Shown: positions 25,524 through 33,202 of the stretch, piece by piece
How positions within the stretch are numbered: position 1 is the stretch's first letter
How the letters are laid out: the number at the start of each line of letters is the position of its first letter
DNA from: PALSA-505 sp036501145
GTDB taxonomy: Bacteria; Actinomycetota; Actinomycetes; Streptosporangiales; Streptosporangiaceae
DNA: 64,000 nt
Direction: 5' to 3'
Assembly (NCBI GenBank): GCA_036501145.1
Contig: DASYAV010000102.1
Span: 35,296 to 99,295, forward strand
Program-made: the position numbers and the translations under genes
Notes under the pieces: model-generated
The model's database searches: none
What the model was told of the DNA's origin: nothing
Seen by the model: the letters and a program-made list of their open reading frames with translations, nothing else

Positions 25524-26081
25524 TCAGCCCGGCAGGCCGCCGCCCAGTTCGCCCAGGCCAGGCACCGGGCGCAGCCCGGCGGCGTGCCGCCGCGCCAGAT
25601 TCCGGTAGGTCTGCGGGTTGGTCCGCACCCACTGCAGCGCGTTCCCGGTCACCTCTCCGGTGACCTTGGCAGGCACCCCGACGGCACGCATCCCGTCCGG
25701 GATGACCATCCCCGGCGGCACCGTGGCCCCGGCCGCCACCAGCGCGCGGCGGCCCACGACCACCCCGTCCAGCAGCAGCGCCCCGTTGCCGATCAGCGCC
25801 TCGGCGTGCACCACCGCGCCGTGCACCAGGCACAGGTGCCCCACGGTCGCGCCCTCGCCGATCTCGGTGACGCCCTCGTAGCCGCCATGCACGACCGAGT
25901 TGTCCTGCACGTTGGCCCCCCGCCGCACCACCACGGCCCCGAAGTCGGCGCGCAGCACCGCGCCGTACCAGACCGACGCGCCGTCCTCCACCGCGACGTC
26001 CCCGACCAGGGTGGCGGTCGGCGCGATCCACGCGCCCGGGCTGACGGTCGGCTCCCGGCCCTCGAATGCGAACAGTGGCAT
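25524..26081 (-). CDS. Gamma-carbonic anhydrase-family protein (left-handed beta-helix)
   Basis: A 185-residue hexapeptide-repeat protein. The zinc-binding His triad of gamma-CAs is visible: one in NSVVHGGYEG and two in VGHLCLVHGAVV. Repeats such as TATLVGDVAVEDGASVWYGAVLR build the beta-helix, and the protein ends in a helix. Relatives (YrdA, PaaY) are bacterial homotrimers; some have carbonic anhydrase and some thioesterase activity. The ATG at 26081 begins the fold (MPLFAFEGREP). Divergent from the MaoC-like gene. Confidence 0.88.
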   Translation of the reverse strand: MPLFAFEGREPTVSPGAWIAPTATLVGDVAVEDGASVWYGAVLRADFGAVVVRRGANVQDNSVVHGGYEGVTEIGEGATVGHLCLVHGAVVHAEALIGNGALLLDGVVVGRRALVAAGATVPPGMVIPDGMRAVGVPAKVTGEVTGNALQWVRTNPQTYRNLARRHAAGLRPVPGLGELGGGLPG

Positions 26082-26170
26082 CCGACATTCATACTGAACG
26101 GCTGCGCCCCCGGCAAGCGCCCGGCCCGGGCCGGGCGCGTGGTACGGCCAGGAGCCTATCCTTGGCCACC

Positions 26171-26779
26171 ATGACGGACGGAGCGCGGCAGGCGGGCGGG
26201 GCACAGCCCGCGGCGGGGGAGTGGCAGCCGGGTGCCGCAGGGCGTCTTTCCGGCGAGACGGGCAGGGCCGGGGAACCGGCCGCTACGCGCACGCTGAGCG
26301 AGGCCGACTTCGCCGTCCCGCCCGGCGACCGCTACTTCGAGGACTACCTGCCCGGCTCGGTGTACTCCTACGGCTGGGCCACGGTGACCGAGGCGGAGAT
26401 CGTGGCCTTCGCCCGCCGGTTCGACCCGCAGCCGATGCACACCGACCCGGCTTCCGCCGCGGCCGGCCAGTTCGGCGGGCTGATCGCCAGTGGCTGGCAC
26501 ACCGCCGGCATCTTGATGCGGCTGTACGCTGACCACTACCTGTCCCGGGTGGCGACCCTGCCCTCTCCGGGCATCGACGAGCTGCGCTGGCCATCGCCGC
26601 TGCGCCCCGGCGACCGGGTGCGGCTGCAGACCAGGATCGTGGAGTCCCGCCGGTCGCGCAGCAAGCCGGACCGCGGCCTGGTCCGCACCCGGGGCGAGCT
26701 GCTGGACTCCGGCGGCCGCACCGTGCTCAGCCTGGTGGCGATGAACCTGTTCACGCTGCGCGAGCCCGCCGCCGGCTGA
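26171..26779 (+). CDS. MaoC-like (R)-hydratase/dehydratase
   Basis: A 202-residue protein. A disordered, Gly/Ala-rich 45-residue leader precedes a hot-dog domain: RYFEDYLPGSVYSYGWATVTEAEIVAFARRFDPQPMHTDPASA contains the hydratase-2 catalytic Asp and His within the FDPQPMHTD motif. These enzymes hydrate trans-2-enoyl-CoA or a related thioester. The ATG at 26171 has only a distant AGGAG; a start closer to the domain cannot be excluded. Monocistronic. Confidence 0.82.
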   Translation: MTDGARQAGGAQPAAGEWQPGAAGRLSGETGRAGEPAATRTLSEADFAVPPGDRYFEDYLPGSVYSYGWATVTEAEIVAFARRFDPQPMHTDPASAAAGQFGGLIASGWHTAGILMRLYADHYLSRVATLPSPGIDELRWPSPLRPGDRVRLQTRIVESRRSRSKPDRGLVRTRGELLDSGGRTVLSLVAMNLFTLREPAAG

Positions 26780-26849
26780 ATCGAAAATCTCACCTCAGCT
26801 GGGCGCGCGGCAGCACCCGGCGGAGCCGGGTACGGGGGTTATGGGTGTC

Positions 26850-27500
26850 TCAGGCTGCGGCCTCCTGGAGCAGGACCTTCTTGCCGGAGAGGCGTTCCAG
26901 CTCGGCGATGAGCTGGCGTTTGCGGCGCAGCGGGGTGAGCCGGTCGTGCCAGTCCGGGCCCAGGTCGGTGAAGTGGGCGGCGGGGTCAGATAGCAGGTGC
27001 CAGGCGATGACCAGGATCGAGTTGCCGACCGCGACCAGGGCACGCTGTTTGCCACGGCGGCGGGCCAGCCGGTGGTAGCGGGCACCGAGGAAGGTCTTGG
27101 TCCGGGCGGCGCCGATGCCGGCCTCACCGAGGGTGCCGGCGATCCAGGGGCTGCCCTTGCCGGTGCTGCCGGGCTTGTTCTTACCCGCGGACTGGCGGGC
27201 AAGGGGCGCGAACTTGGCCCAGGACACCAGGTGGCCGGCGGTGGGGAAGCGGGTCATGTCCACGCCGATCTCGGCGATGAGCTCCTGGGCGCCGGTGAGG
27301 CCGACGCCGGGAATCTCATCCAGCTGGGCCACCTGCCGGGCGAAAGGGGCGATCGCCTCACCGATCCGCCCGGTGAGCGTCTCGATCTGGGCGGTCAGCG
27401 CGTCGGTGCGCTGCAGCATCATGGCCAGCAGGTAGCCATGATGGTCCCGGAAGTGCCCGGTCAGCGCCTCGGTCAGGACGCGTTTCTTCCCGCGCATCGA
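26850..27500 (-). pseudogene. IS110-family transposase, C-terminal part only
   Basis: The reading GKKRVLTEALTGHFRDHHGYLLAMML onward contains LDEIPGVGLTGAQELIAEIGVDMTRF and the transposase-20 core WAKFAPLARQSAGKNKPGS, ending KKVLLQEAAA. This is the C-terminal half of an IS110/IS902 transposase. The N-terminal DEDD RuvC-like catalytic domain is absent and the frame runs straight into a SnoaL-like fragment near 27500, so the element is dead and truncated. IS110 elements leave no terminal inverted repeats, and none is seen here. Confidence 0.85.
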
Positions 27501-27782
27501 GCACCACGGTGCTCTTGGCCGGATCGTGGTGGACGGCCAGGCCGAAGCAGCGGTCAAGGATGATCATGGTGCCGTAGGGGCGGTACAGTTCGGCGACCGC
27601 GGCCCGGCCCTCGATGTGCCGGGGGTATCCGGGGACGGTCACCACGTAGTCGACGGTGATGTCCTCGGCGAGGATGTCGAAGAAGTGGCCGGGCCCGGCC
27701 AGCGCGTGCAGGCCTTGTTCGATGATGCGGAAGAACGGCCGAGTGCGGCGAAGTCGGTGAGGTTGGCGATGGGTGCCTTCAC
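27500..27782 (-). pseudogene. SnoaL-like (NTF2-fold) protein, frameshifted and cut by the IS110 fragment
   Basis: The GTG at 27782 gives VKAPIANLTDFAALGR. After a frameshift near 27735 the frame continues FFRIIEQGLHALAGPGHFFDILAEDITVDYVVTVPG to AKSTVVLDA, the first two thirds of an NTF2-like domain. The last third is replaced by the IS110 remnant. Its start overlaps the stop of the NmrA-like remnant (GTGA), so the two were once one operon. Confidence 0.75.
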
Positions 27783-28085
27783 GGTGCCTGCTTCCATGCC
27801 GGGGCGGTCGTGGCGGCGAACTCGGCAAAGCTGACCGGGGCCGCGCCGGTTGCGGCGAGGACGTCGCCGTTGGGCTGGGCGCCGCGGCCGGTGGCGATGG
27901 TTTCGGTGAGCGTGCGGAGGACCTCGCCGTAGCCGGCCGGTACCCCTGAGCGGACCATCGCGTCGACCCATTCATCGCGGTCGGTGTCCCGGTAGACGAT
28001 GGGCCGGCCGGCCGCCGCGGAGATGATCCGGGCAGCCTCACCCAGCGTCAGCGCCTGCGGCCCGGTCGGCGCGTACGCTTTGCCG
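27779..28085 (-). pseudogene. NmrA-like NAD(P)-binding oxidoreductase, C-terminal fragment
   Basis: The minus-strand frame reads AYAPTGPQALTLGEAARIISAAAGRPIVYRDTD, then GVPAGYGEVLRTLTETIATGRG and FAEFAATTAPAWKQAP before a TGA at 27779. This is the C-terminal 100 residues of an NmrA/azoreductase-type atypical short-chain dehydrogenase. The Rossmann N-terminus is lost; upstream DNA switches to an AraC gene start (28111). Confidence 0.75.
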
Positions 28086-28110
28086 GCGTGCTGTTCATTC
28101 GCCCATGTTC

Positions 28111-28183
28111 ATGGAGCGATGCGAGTGGTTCAATGAGCTTGAAGCTCATTCCTTTGCGCAAGACGCTCATCTGGTGGGCATCC
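28111..28183 (+). pseudogene. AraC-family gene start remnant (repeat of 30039-30111)
   Basis: The reading MERCEWFNELEAHSFAQDAHLVGI matches the first 24 codons of the AraC gene at 30039. 64 of 72 bases are identical without gaps (28112-28183 against 30040-30111). No AraC sequence follows. The fragment runs antisense into the end of the TetR gene. Confidence 0.8.
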
Positions 28184-28981
28184 ACCGGTCTGGGTTCCGC
28201 GGCTGAACGACGCCAGTCCGGTCTCCAACAGTTCCGCGGCCTGGTGTACGTCGCGGGCGACCGCGTCGCGCAGCTGGCCGCCGCGCAGGCCGGCGCGGAT
28301 GTGACGCACCCGCGAGTCCATGTCGACCTGGACCAGGCCGACGAGCGCCCGGCCCGCGACCGTCGGCTCGGGATCGGTGGGCTCGGTCCCCGCCTGCAGG
28401 GCGAGCTGTTCGGCGGCCACGCGGGCGAGGCGGTCCTGGATCTCCAGCCAGCGCGCGTGCAGCGCCGGCGTCTGCTCGACCATCGCTGCGAACGTCGTGG
28501 CAACGTAGGCGGCGAGCCCGTCGTCGAGCAGGTCGAATCCGTCCATGTTGGCCTCGAGCGCCCCGACGAAGGCATCGGTGACCGGCATCCCGGCCCGCCG
28601 GTCGCGCAGCGCGGTCGCCAGGCCCTCGATGAGCTCGTCGGCGTCGTCGAGCACCATCGATTCTTTAGTCGGAAAGTAGTTGTAGAGCGTCTTCATCGAG
28701 ACGTTGACGCGGTCGGCGATCTCCGACACCGTCACCGCGTCGAAGCCGCGGCTGGCGAACAACGCGGTTGCGGCGTCGGCGATGAGATGGCGGGTGAGCC
28801 GGCGCTTCCGCGCGCGCAGCCCTTCGCCAGGATGTTCGGCACGGTAGCGCGTCTCTCCGGCCTGCCGCACGCGGCGCAGGCGGTCGATGACCTCCTCGAT
28901 CATCTCCTCGGCGATGACGCCGTCAAGGACGCGATCACCAGGTTTCCCGGGAGCGGCAACGCCGGAGCCTGACTCGCTCAT
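28130..28981 (-). CDS. TetR-family repressor with acquired C-terminal tail
   Basis: A 283-residue protein from the ATG at 28981; a GTG at 29008 is also possible. After an unusually long N-terminal arm, the HTH domain (about residues 66-110) reads RKRRLTRHLIADAATALFASRGFDAVTVSEIADRVNVSMKTLYNYF, split over three helices. An all-helical ligand domain follows. The last 20 or so residues (GGCPPDERLAQRNELQAH) are encoded on the strand opposite the AraC remnant, so the native stop has been lost and a new tail gained. Divergent from the MDR oxidoreductase at 29116, which it likely represses from the site at 29010-29043. Confidence 0.85.
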   Translation of the reverse strand: MSESGSGVAAPGKPGDRVLDGVIAEEMIEEVIDRLRRVRQAGETRYRAEHPGEGLRARKRRLTRHLIADAATALFASRGFDAVTVSEIADRVNVSMKTLYNYFPTKESMVLDDADELIEGLATALRDRRAGMPVTDAFVGALEANMDGFDLLDDGLAAYVATTFAAMVEQTPALHARWLEIQDRLARVAAEQLALQAGTEPTDPEPTVAGRALVGLVQVDMDSRVRHIRAGLRGGQLRDAVARDVHQAAELLETGLASFSRGTQTGGCPPDERLAQRNELQAH

Positions 28982-29009
28982 AGGCGGAACGATACCAAAA
29001 AACTTCACC

Positions 29010-29043
29010 TTGACATATTTTTACAGTCTGTGTACTTTTACAG
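29010..29043 (+). promoter_or_regulatory. Promoter and probable TetR operator
   Basis: TTGACA at 29010, 17-bp spacer, TACTTT at 29033. Direct repeats TTTTACAG at 29019 and 29036 are 17 bp apart, and TACA-GTCTG-TGTA (29022-29034) is an inverted repeat. All sit in the AT-rich gap between TetR and the oxidoreductase. Confidence 0.65.
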
Positions 29044-29115
29044 GCATAGAAGAAATCAACTGCCCAGACCGCGGAGCCTTTGAGCGGCTCAGCTCGCGCC
29101 GAAAGTGGGGACATC

Positions 29116-30024
29116 GTGAAAGCAGCGCAATTCAGCCGGTTCGGCGGTCCCGAGGTCCTCGAGATCGTGGATCTTCCCGACCCGCATCCTGGTCCCGGGC
29201 AGATCCGGATAGTGGTGCACGCGGCCGGGATCAATGCGACCGAGTGGAAGCTGCGCAAGGGCCTGCTGGACTTCGGCGCCGGGCTGCCACAGACGACGGG
29301 TCGCGATGTGGCGGGCGTTGTCGACGAGGTCGGAGAAGGTGTTCTAGATGCCGCTGTCGGTGACCGGGTATTCGGTGTCTCCGACGATGGCGCCGGGGCG
29401 GCCGAACTGGCGCTGCTGACCTATCGGGCACCGATCCCGCCGTCCCTGGGATTCGCCGACGCCGCCGGCCTCCCCGTCGCGCTCGAAACGGCCACGCGCA
29501 GCCTGGGCGAACTCAGCGCCGGCCCTGGAGTCACCCTGCTCATCAACGGCGCCGCAGGTGGGATCGGGAGCACCGCGGTCCAGCTCGCCGTGGCCCGCGG
29601 CGCGCGCGTGATCGGGACCGCCAGTGCCGCCAACCACGACTACCTTCGGCTCCTCGGCGCAGAGCCCGTGACGTACGGCGAAGGCATGGCCGAACGGGTC
29701 CGCATCCTGGCGCCCGATGGCGTCGACGCCGCGCTCGACGTCGCCGGAAGTGGCGTGCTACCCGAATTGATCGATCTCGCCGGCGGCCCGCAGAACGTGG
29801 TGACACTCGCCGACATCGACGGAGCGAAACAGCACGAGGTGCGCTTCAGCAACGGCTTTCAAGGCCACGCCTTTCACGCACTTGCTGACGTAGGAGCACT
29901 CATCGAGGCCGGGCGCTTTTGGCTTCCCGTCGAACGAACCTACCCACTCGGCGAGATCTCTGAAGCACACCGTGTCAGTGAGCACGGGCATGTTCGAGGC
30001 AGGCTAGTGCTGGTAATCGGCTAA
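29116..30024 (+). CDS. Zinc-independent MDR oxidoreductase (quinone reductase-like)
   Basis: A 302-residue medium-chain dehydrogenase. MKAAQFSRFGGPEVLEIVD-type N-terminus (GTG start), NATEWKLRKG in the catalytic domain, and the NADPH-binding glycine motif INGAAGGIGSTAVQLAV. The structural and catalytic zinc ligands of alcohol dehydrogenase are absent, which fits zeta-crystallin/quinone oxidoreductases that reduce quinones or enals. GGGG precedes the start. It is divergently paired with TetR, so it is probably induced by a toxic electrophile. Confidence 0.88.
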   Translation: MKAAQFSRFGGPEVLEIVDLPDPHPGPGQIRIVVHAAGINATEWKLRKGLLDFGAGLPQTTGRDVAGVVDEVGEGVLDAAVGDRVFGVSDDGAGAAELALLTYRAPIPPSLGFADAAGLPVALETATRSLGELSAGPGVTLLINGAAGGIGSTAVQLAVARGARVIGTASAANHDYLRLLGAEPVTYGEGMAERVRILAPDGVDAALDVAGSGVLPELIDLAGGPQNVVTLADIDGAKQHEVRFSNGFQGHAFHALADVGALIEAGRFWLPVERTYPLGEISEAHRVSEHGHVRGRLVLVIG

Positions 30025-30038
30025 AGGCCGCGCTTTCG

Positions 30039-31027
30039 GTGGAGCGATGTGAGCGGTTCAATGAGATTGACGCTCGTTCCTTTGCGCAAGACACTCATTT
30101 GGTGGACATCCTTCAAGAGCATCTGGCCAGGGCGCGCGCGTCGGGAGGCGTGTTTGCCCGGTCAGTCGCGGTTCCGCCATGGGGGCTTCGGCTCCCGGGG
30201 ACCATCCAGCTTGCCGTTCACACGGTGGTCCAGGGCCACGCCTGGCTCTGGACGGAAGGAAACGGTGACCGCCTTGAGCTGACAGCAGGTGACTTGGCGC
30301 TGGTCCGAGGCGGGCCAGATCACTTCATCGCCCACCAGCCAGGCGCGCGCTGCGTCTCGCCGGATGAGTTCCGCTCCCTGCACGCCGGCGACACCGGGCC
30401 GGCGCCCGGCCACCGGAGCGCGGTGTTCCTCTGCGGGGCCTACCGCTTCGCAGGCGACATCGGCAGCGGGCTCGTGCAGGCCCTCCCGCCGGTGCTGCCA
30501 CTTCCCGCGAGCGTTGATGACCCGATCCACGACGTGGTCACGCTGCTGTCGAGGGAGTTGCTGCACGCCGAACCCGGCCAGCAGACGGTGCTCGACAGAT
30601 TGCTGGACGTTCTCGTGGTGCTAGGCCTTCGCGCCGGCCTGGCCCGCAGCGCAACCACTCCAGCATGGTTCCGCGCCGCCTCGGACCCGCGCCTGTCGCC
30701 GGCTCTTCAGGCGATGCACACCAACGCCGCAGAACCGTGGACCGTCGATGAACTGGCCAAGCTCAGCAATATGTCCCGGGCCACGTTCGCCCGCGTCTTC
30801 CAGCAGACGCTTGGCCAGGCACCCATGAAGTACCTCGCGGACTGGCGGATGACCCTCGCCCGCGACCTCCTGCTGGCCCAGGACACAACGCTGGCCCAGA
30901 TCGCCAGCCGAGTGGCTATTCGTCGGTGTACGCGTTCGCGACGGCCTTCCGCCGGCACCACGCAGAGTCTCCCGGCCGCTGGCGGCAGCGACAGGCGCTG
31001 GGCACGCCTGCCACCGTCACCGCGTGA
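30039..31027 (+). pseudogene. AraC-family regulator, frameshifted in the second HTH
   Basis: GTG start, 15 bp after the oxidoreductase. A cupin-6 ligand domain (VHTVVQGHAWLWTEG, LALVRGGPDHFIAHQPG) precedes the AraC domain (WTVDELAKLSNMSRATFARVFQQTLGQAPMKYL). At about 30912, within the second recognition region, one base is missing; the next frame continues GYSSVYAFATAFRRHHAESPGRW and stops at 31027. Without the shift the protein would be a normal-length 329 residues. Read as sequenced, the frame runs to 31115 with unrelated residues. Regulators of this type usually sit next to an NmrA-like reductase; here that partner is the remnant at 27779. Confidence 0.8.
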
Positions 31028-31104
31028 TCCGGCTGGGGGCAGGCATGGCAATCCGACCCTGACGAGCGTGGCCCTGGCTATCCGGGCGGCCCGGCACCTG
31101 GTCG

Positions 31105-31860
31105 CTACTCGCTGATTGTGACCGGGCGTGCCCCGGCGTACCGCTGCACGAACTGGCGCAGCACGTCCGGCGCGTGGCTGACCTCGCTGCGCCGGGCCAG
31201 CGCCTTGATCTCGCCGGCCTGTTCCGGCTCGAAGTAGCCGGCGTGCTTGTACGCGTCCACCCGGGTGCACATGCCCTCGGCGTCCAGTTCCGGGTGGAAC
31301 TGGGTGGCGTACACGTTCGCGCCGACCCGGAACGCCTGCACCGGGCAGCCGGGCGAGCTGGCCAGGTGCAACGCGTGACCGGGCAGCTTGCTGACCGCCT
31401 CTTTGTGCCCGACGAACGCGCCGAACGAGCGTGGCAGCCCGTGCAGCAGCGGATCGCGCCGGCCCGCCTCGGTGAGAGTGACCGTCACCAGGCCGACCGG
31501 CTCGGCGTACCGGCGGTCCAGCACCGCGCCCTCATGGGTGCCCAGCGCGCCTACGCCGTAGCAGGCACCGAAGAACGGGAAGTCCGCCGCGACCACCCGG
31601 TCCAGCAGCCCGTCCAGGTCCGCCTCGACACGGCGCTGCACCGGCGACTTCGCCTCCGCCGGGTCGGTGTAGTTGAACGGCGCGCCGCCCACCAGGATCC
31701 CCGACCAGTCGGCCAGGTCCATGCCGCCCAGCGGCCGCTGCTCCAGCCGCACCCGGCGCAGGTCGCGCTCGCCGAGCCCGGCGAACCTGCCGAACGACGC
31801 GTACTCGTTGTCGGCGACGGCGTCGTCGGCCCGCAGGGCCAGCAGCAGAAAGGGTTTCAC
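31105..31860 (-). CDS. Class I glutamine amidotransferase-like protein
   Basis: A 251-residue GMP-synthase-GATase-like protein. The nucleophile Cys lies in FFGACYGVGALGTHEG and the catalytic His-Glu pair in ATQFHPELDAEG; SGILVGGAPFNYTD supplies the oxyanion region. The start is taken at the GTG giving VKPFLLLALRADDAVADNEY, where the family begins; a GTG nine codons earlier is possible. Stand-alone members of this group release ammonia from glutamine or act as gamma-glutamyl hydrolases. It is convergent with the broken AraC gene and divergent from the aldolase-like gene. Confidence 0.85.
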   Translation of the reverse strand: MKPFLLLALRADDAVADNEYASFGRFAGLGERDLRRVRLEQRPLGGMDLADWSGILVGGAPFNYTDPAEAKSPVQRRVEADLDGLLDRVVAADFPFFGACYGVGALGTHEGAVLDRRYAEPVGLVTVTLTEAGRRDPLLHGLPRSFGAFVGHKEAVSKLPGHALHLASSPGCPVQAFRVGANVYATQFHPELDAEGMCTRVDAYKHAGYFEPEQAGEIKALARRSEVSHAPDVLRQFVQRYAGARPVTISE

Positions 31861-31974
31861 GCTGTCACTGTAATGATCACCGGGCACTGCTGCCAGAAGA
31901 CTTATTCAAAACTCCCTTCCCGGCCTGGTGGCAGCAGGCGCTCGGCCGAGTTTGAATGAGGCTGATAATGAGGC

Positions 31975-33060
31975 ATGCCCGATACCGACCAGATGACCGC
32001 GGCTGAGCAGGCCGCCCTCCGCGACCAGTGCACCACATTCCTCACCGGCCACGGCCCGGTGCGGGCGGCCGACATGCTGGCCACCATCCCGCCCGGCACG
32101 GCCATAGACCGCTATGGCGACGGCGGCGCCGTCACCGAACTGGAAGAAGAGATCGCCGAGTTGCTGGGCAAGCCGGCCGCGGTGTTCCTGCCCAGCGGGA
32201 CGATGGCCCAGCAGTGTGTGCTGCGGGTGCACGCGGACCGGCGGCAGCGCCGCACCGTGGTGTTCCACCCGATGTGTCACCTGGACCACCACGAGGAGGG
32301 GGCATACCAGCGGCTGCACGGCCTGACCGGGCGCCCGGCGGGGGATGTGAACCGGCTGCTCACCCTCGACGACCTCACCGCGGTCAGCGAGCCGGTCGCG
32401 GCGCTGCTGATCGAGCTGCCGCAGCGGGACATCGGCGGCCAGCAGCCGGACTGGGACGATCTGGCCGCGCAGCTGGCCTGGGCGCGGGACCGGGGTGCCG
32501 CCGCGCACCTGGACGGCGCCCGGCTGTGGGAGTCGGCCGCCGGGTACGGCCGCCCGCCCGGTGAGATCGCGGCGCTGTTCGACACCGTGTACGTGTCGTT
32601 CTACAAGGGCATCGGCGCGCTGCCCGGCTGCTGCGTGGCCGGCCCCGCGGATCTGCTCGCCGAGGTCCGCGAGTGGCGCAGGCGGATGGGCGGCACGCTG
32701 TTCGGCCTGTGGCCGAACGCCGCGTCTGCGCTGAGCTGCCTGCGCCGCCGGCTGCCGCTCATGCCCCGCTACCTCAATCAAGCCCGGGCGATTGCCGCCG
32801 CGCTCATTGACGTCCCCGGCGTGCGGGTGGTGCCCGACCCGCCGCAGGCGCCGATGATGCACCTGCTGCTGCAGACCACGCAGGACCGGTTCGCCGCGGC
32901 CGCCCGCGAGCTGGCCACCGGGCAGGGTATCTGGGCCTGGCCGCAGGCCACGATCACGATCGACCCCGGCGTGCTGCGGGTGGAGTTCTCCGTGGGCGAC
33001 GCCACCTGCGCGCTGCAGCCCGGGCAGATCCGCGACGTCATCGCCGCGCTGGCCAGCTGA
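31975..33060 (+). CDS. Threonine aldolase-like beta-eliminating lyase
   Basis: A 361-residue fold-type I PLP enzyme. RYGDGGAVTELEEEIAELLGKPAAVFLPSGTMAQQ is the aldolase N-terminal pattern, AHLDGARLWESAAGYG holds the PLP-ring Asp, and VSFYKGIGALPGCCVAG the Schiff-base Lys. This order is that of low-specificity L-threonine/phenylserine aldolases, which cleave beta-hydroxy amino acids to glycine and an aldehyde. ATG start. Single-gene unit. Confidence 0.85.
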   Translation: MPDTDQMTAAEQAALRDQCTTFLTGHGPVRAADMLATIPPGTAIDRYGDGGAVTELEEEIAELLGKPAAVFLPSGTMAQQCVLRVHADRRQRRTVVFHPMCHLDHHEEGAYQRLHGLTGRPAGDVNRLLTLDDLTAVSEPVAALLIELPQRDIGGQQPDWDDLAAQLAWARDRGAAAHLDGARLWESAAGYGRPPGEIAALFDTVYVSFYKGIGALPGCCVAGPADLLAEVREWRRRMGGTLFGLWPNAASALSCLRRRLPLMPRYLNQARAIAAALIDVPGVRVVPDPPQAPMMHLLLQTTQDRFAAAARELATGQGIWAWPQATITIDPGVLRVEFSVGDATCALQPGQIRDVIAALAS

Positions 33061-33130
33061 GTCCTCCCGCACGAGGCACACGTCTGCGCGCCGGCCGGAG
33101 GCTAATCACTGATTCGTTCAGGTTTGCTCA

Positions 33131-33159
33131 TTGATTTGCGTAATTGAATCATGTTATAC
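33131..33159 (+). promoter_or_regulatory. Promoter of the peptide-binding lipoprotein gene
   Basis: TTGATT at 33131, 17-bp spacer, TTATAC at 33154. The half-sites TGATT and AATCA (33131-33151) form an inverted repeat inside the spacer, a possible repressor site. Confidence 0.6.
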
Positions 33160-33202
33160 AGGCGCCGTACCCTCGCTGCTTACCGAAGGGACGGCCCCTG
33201 TT

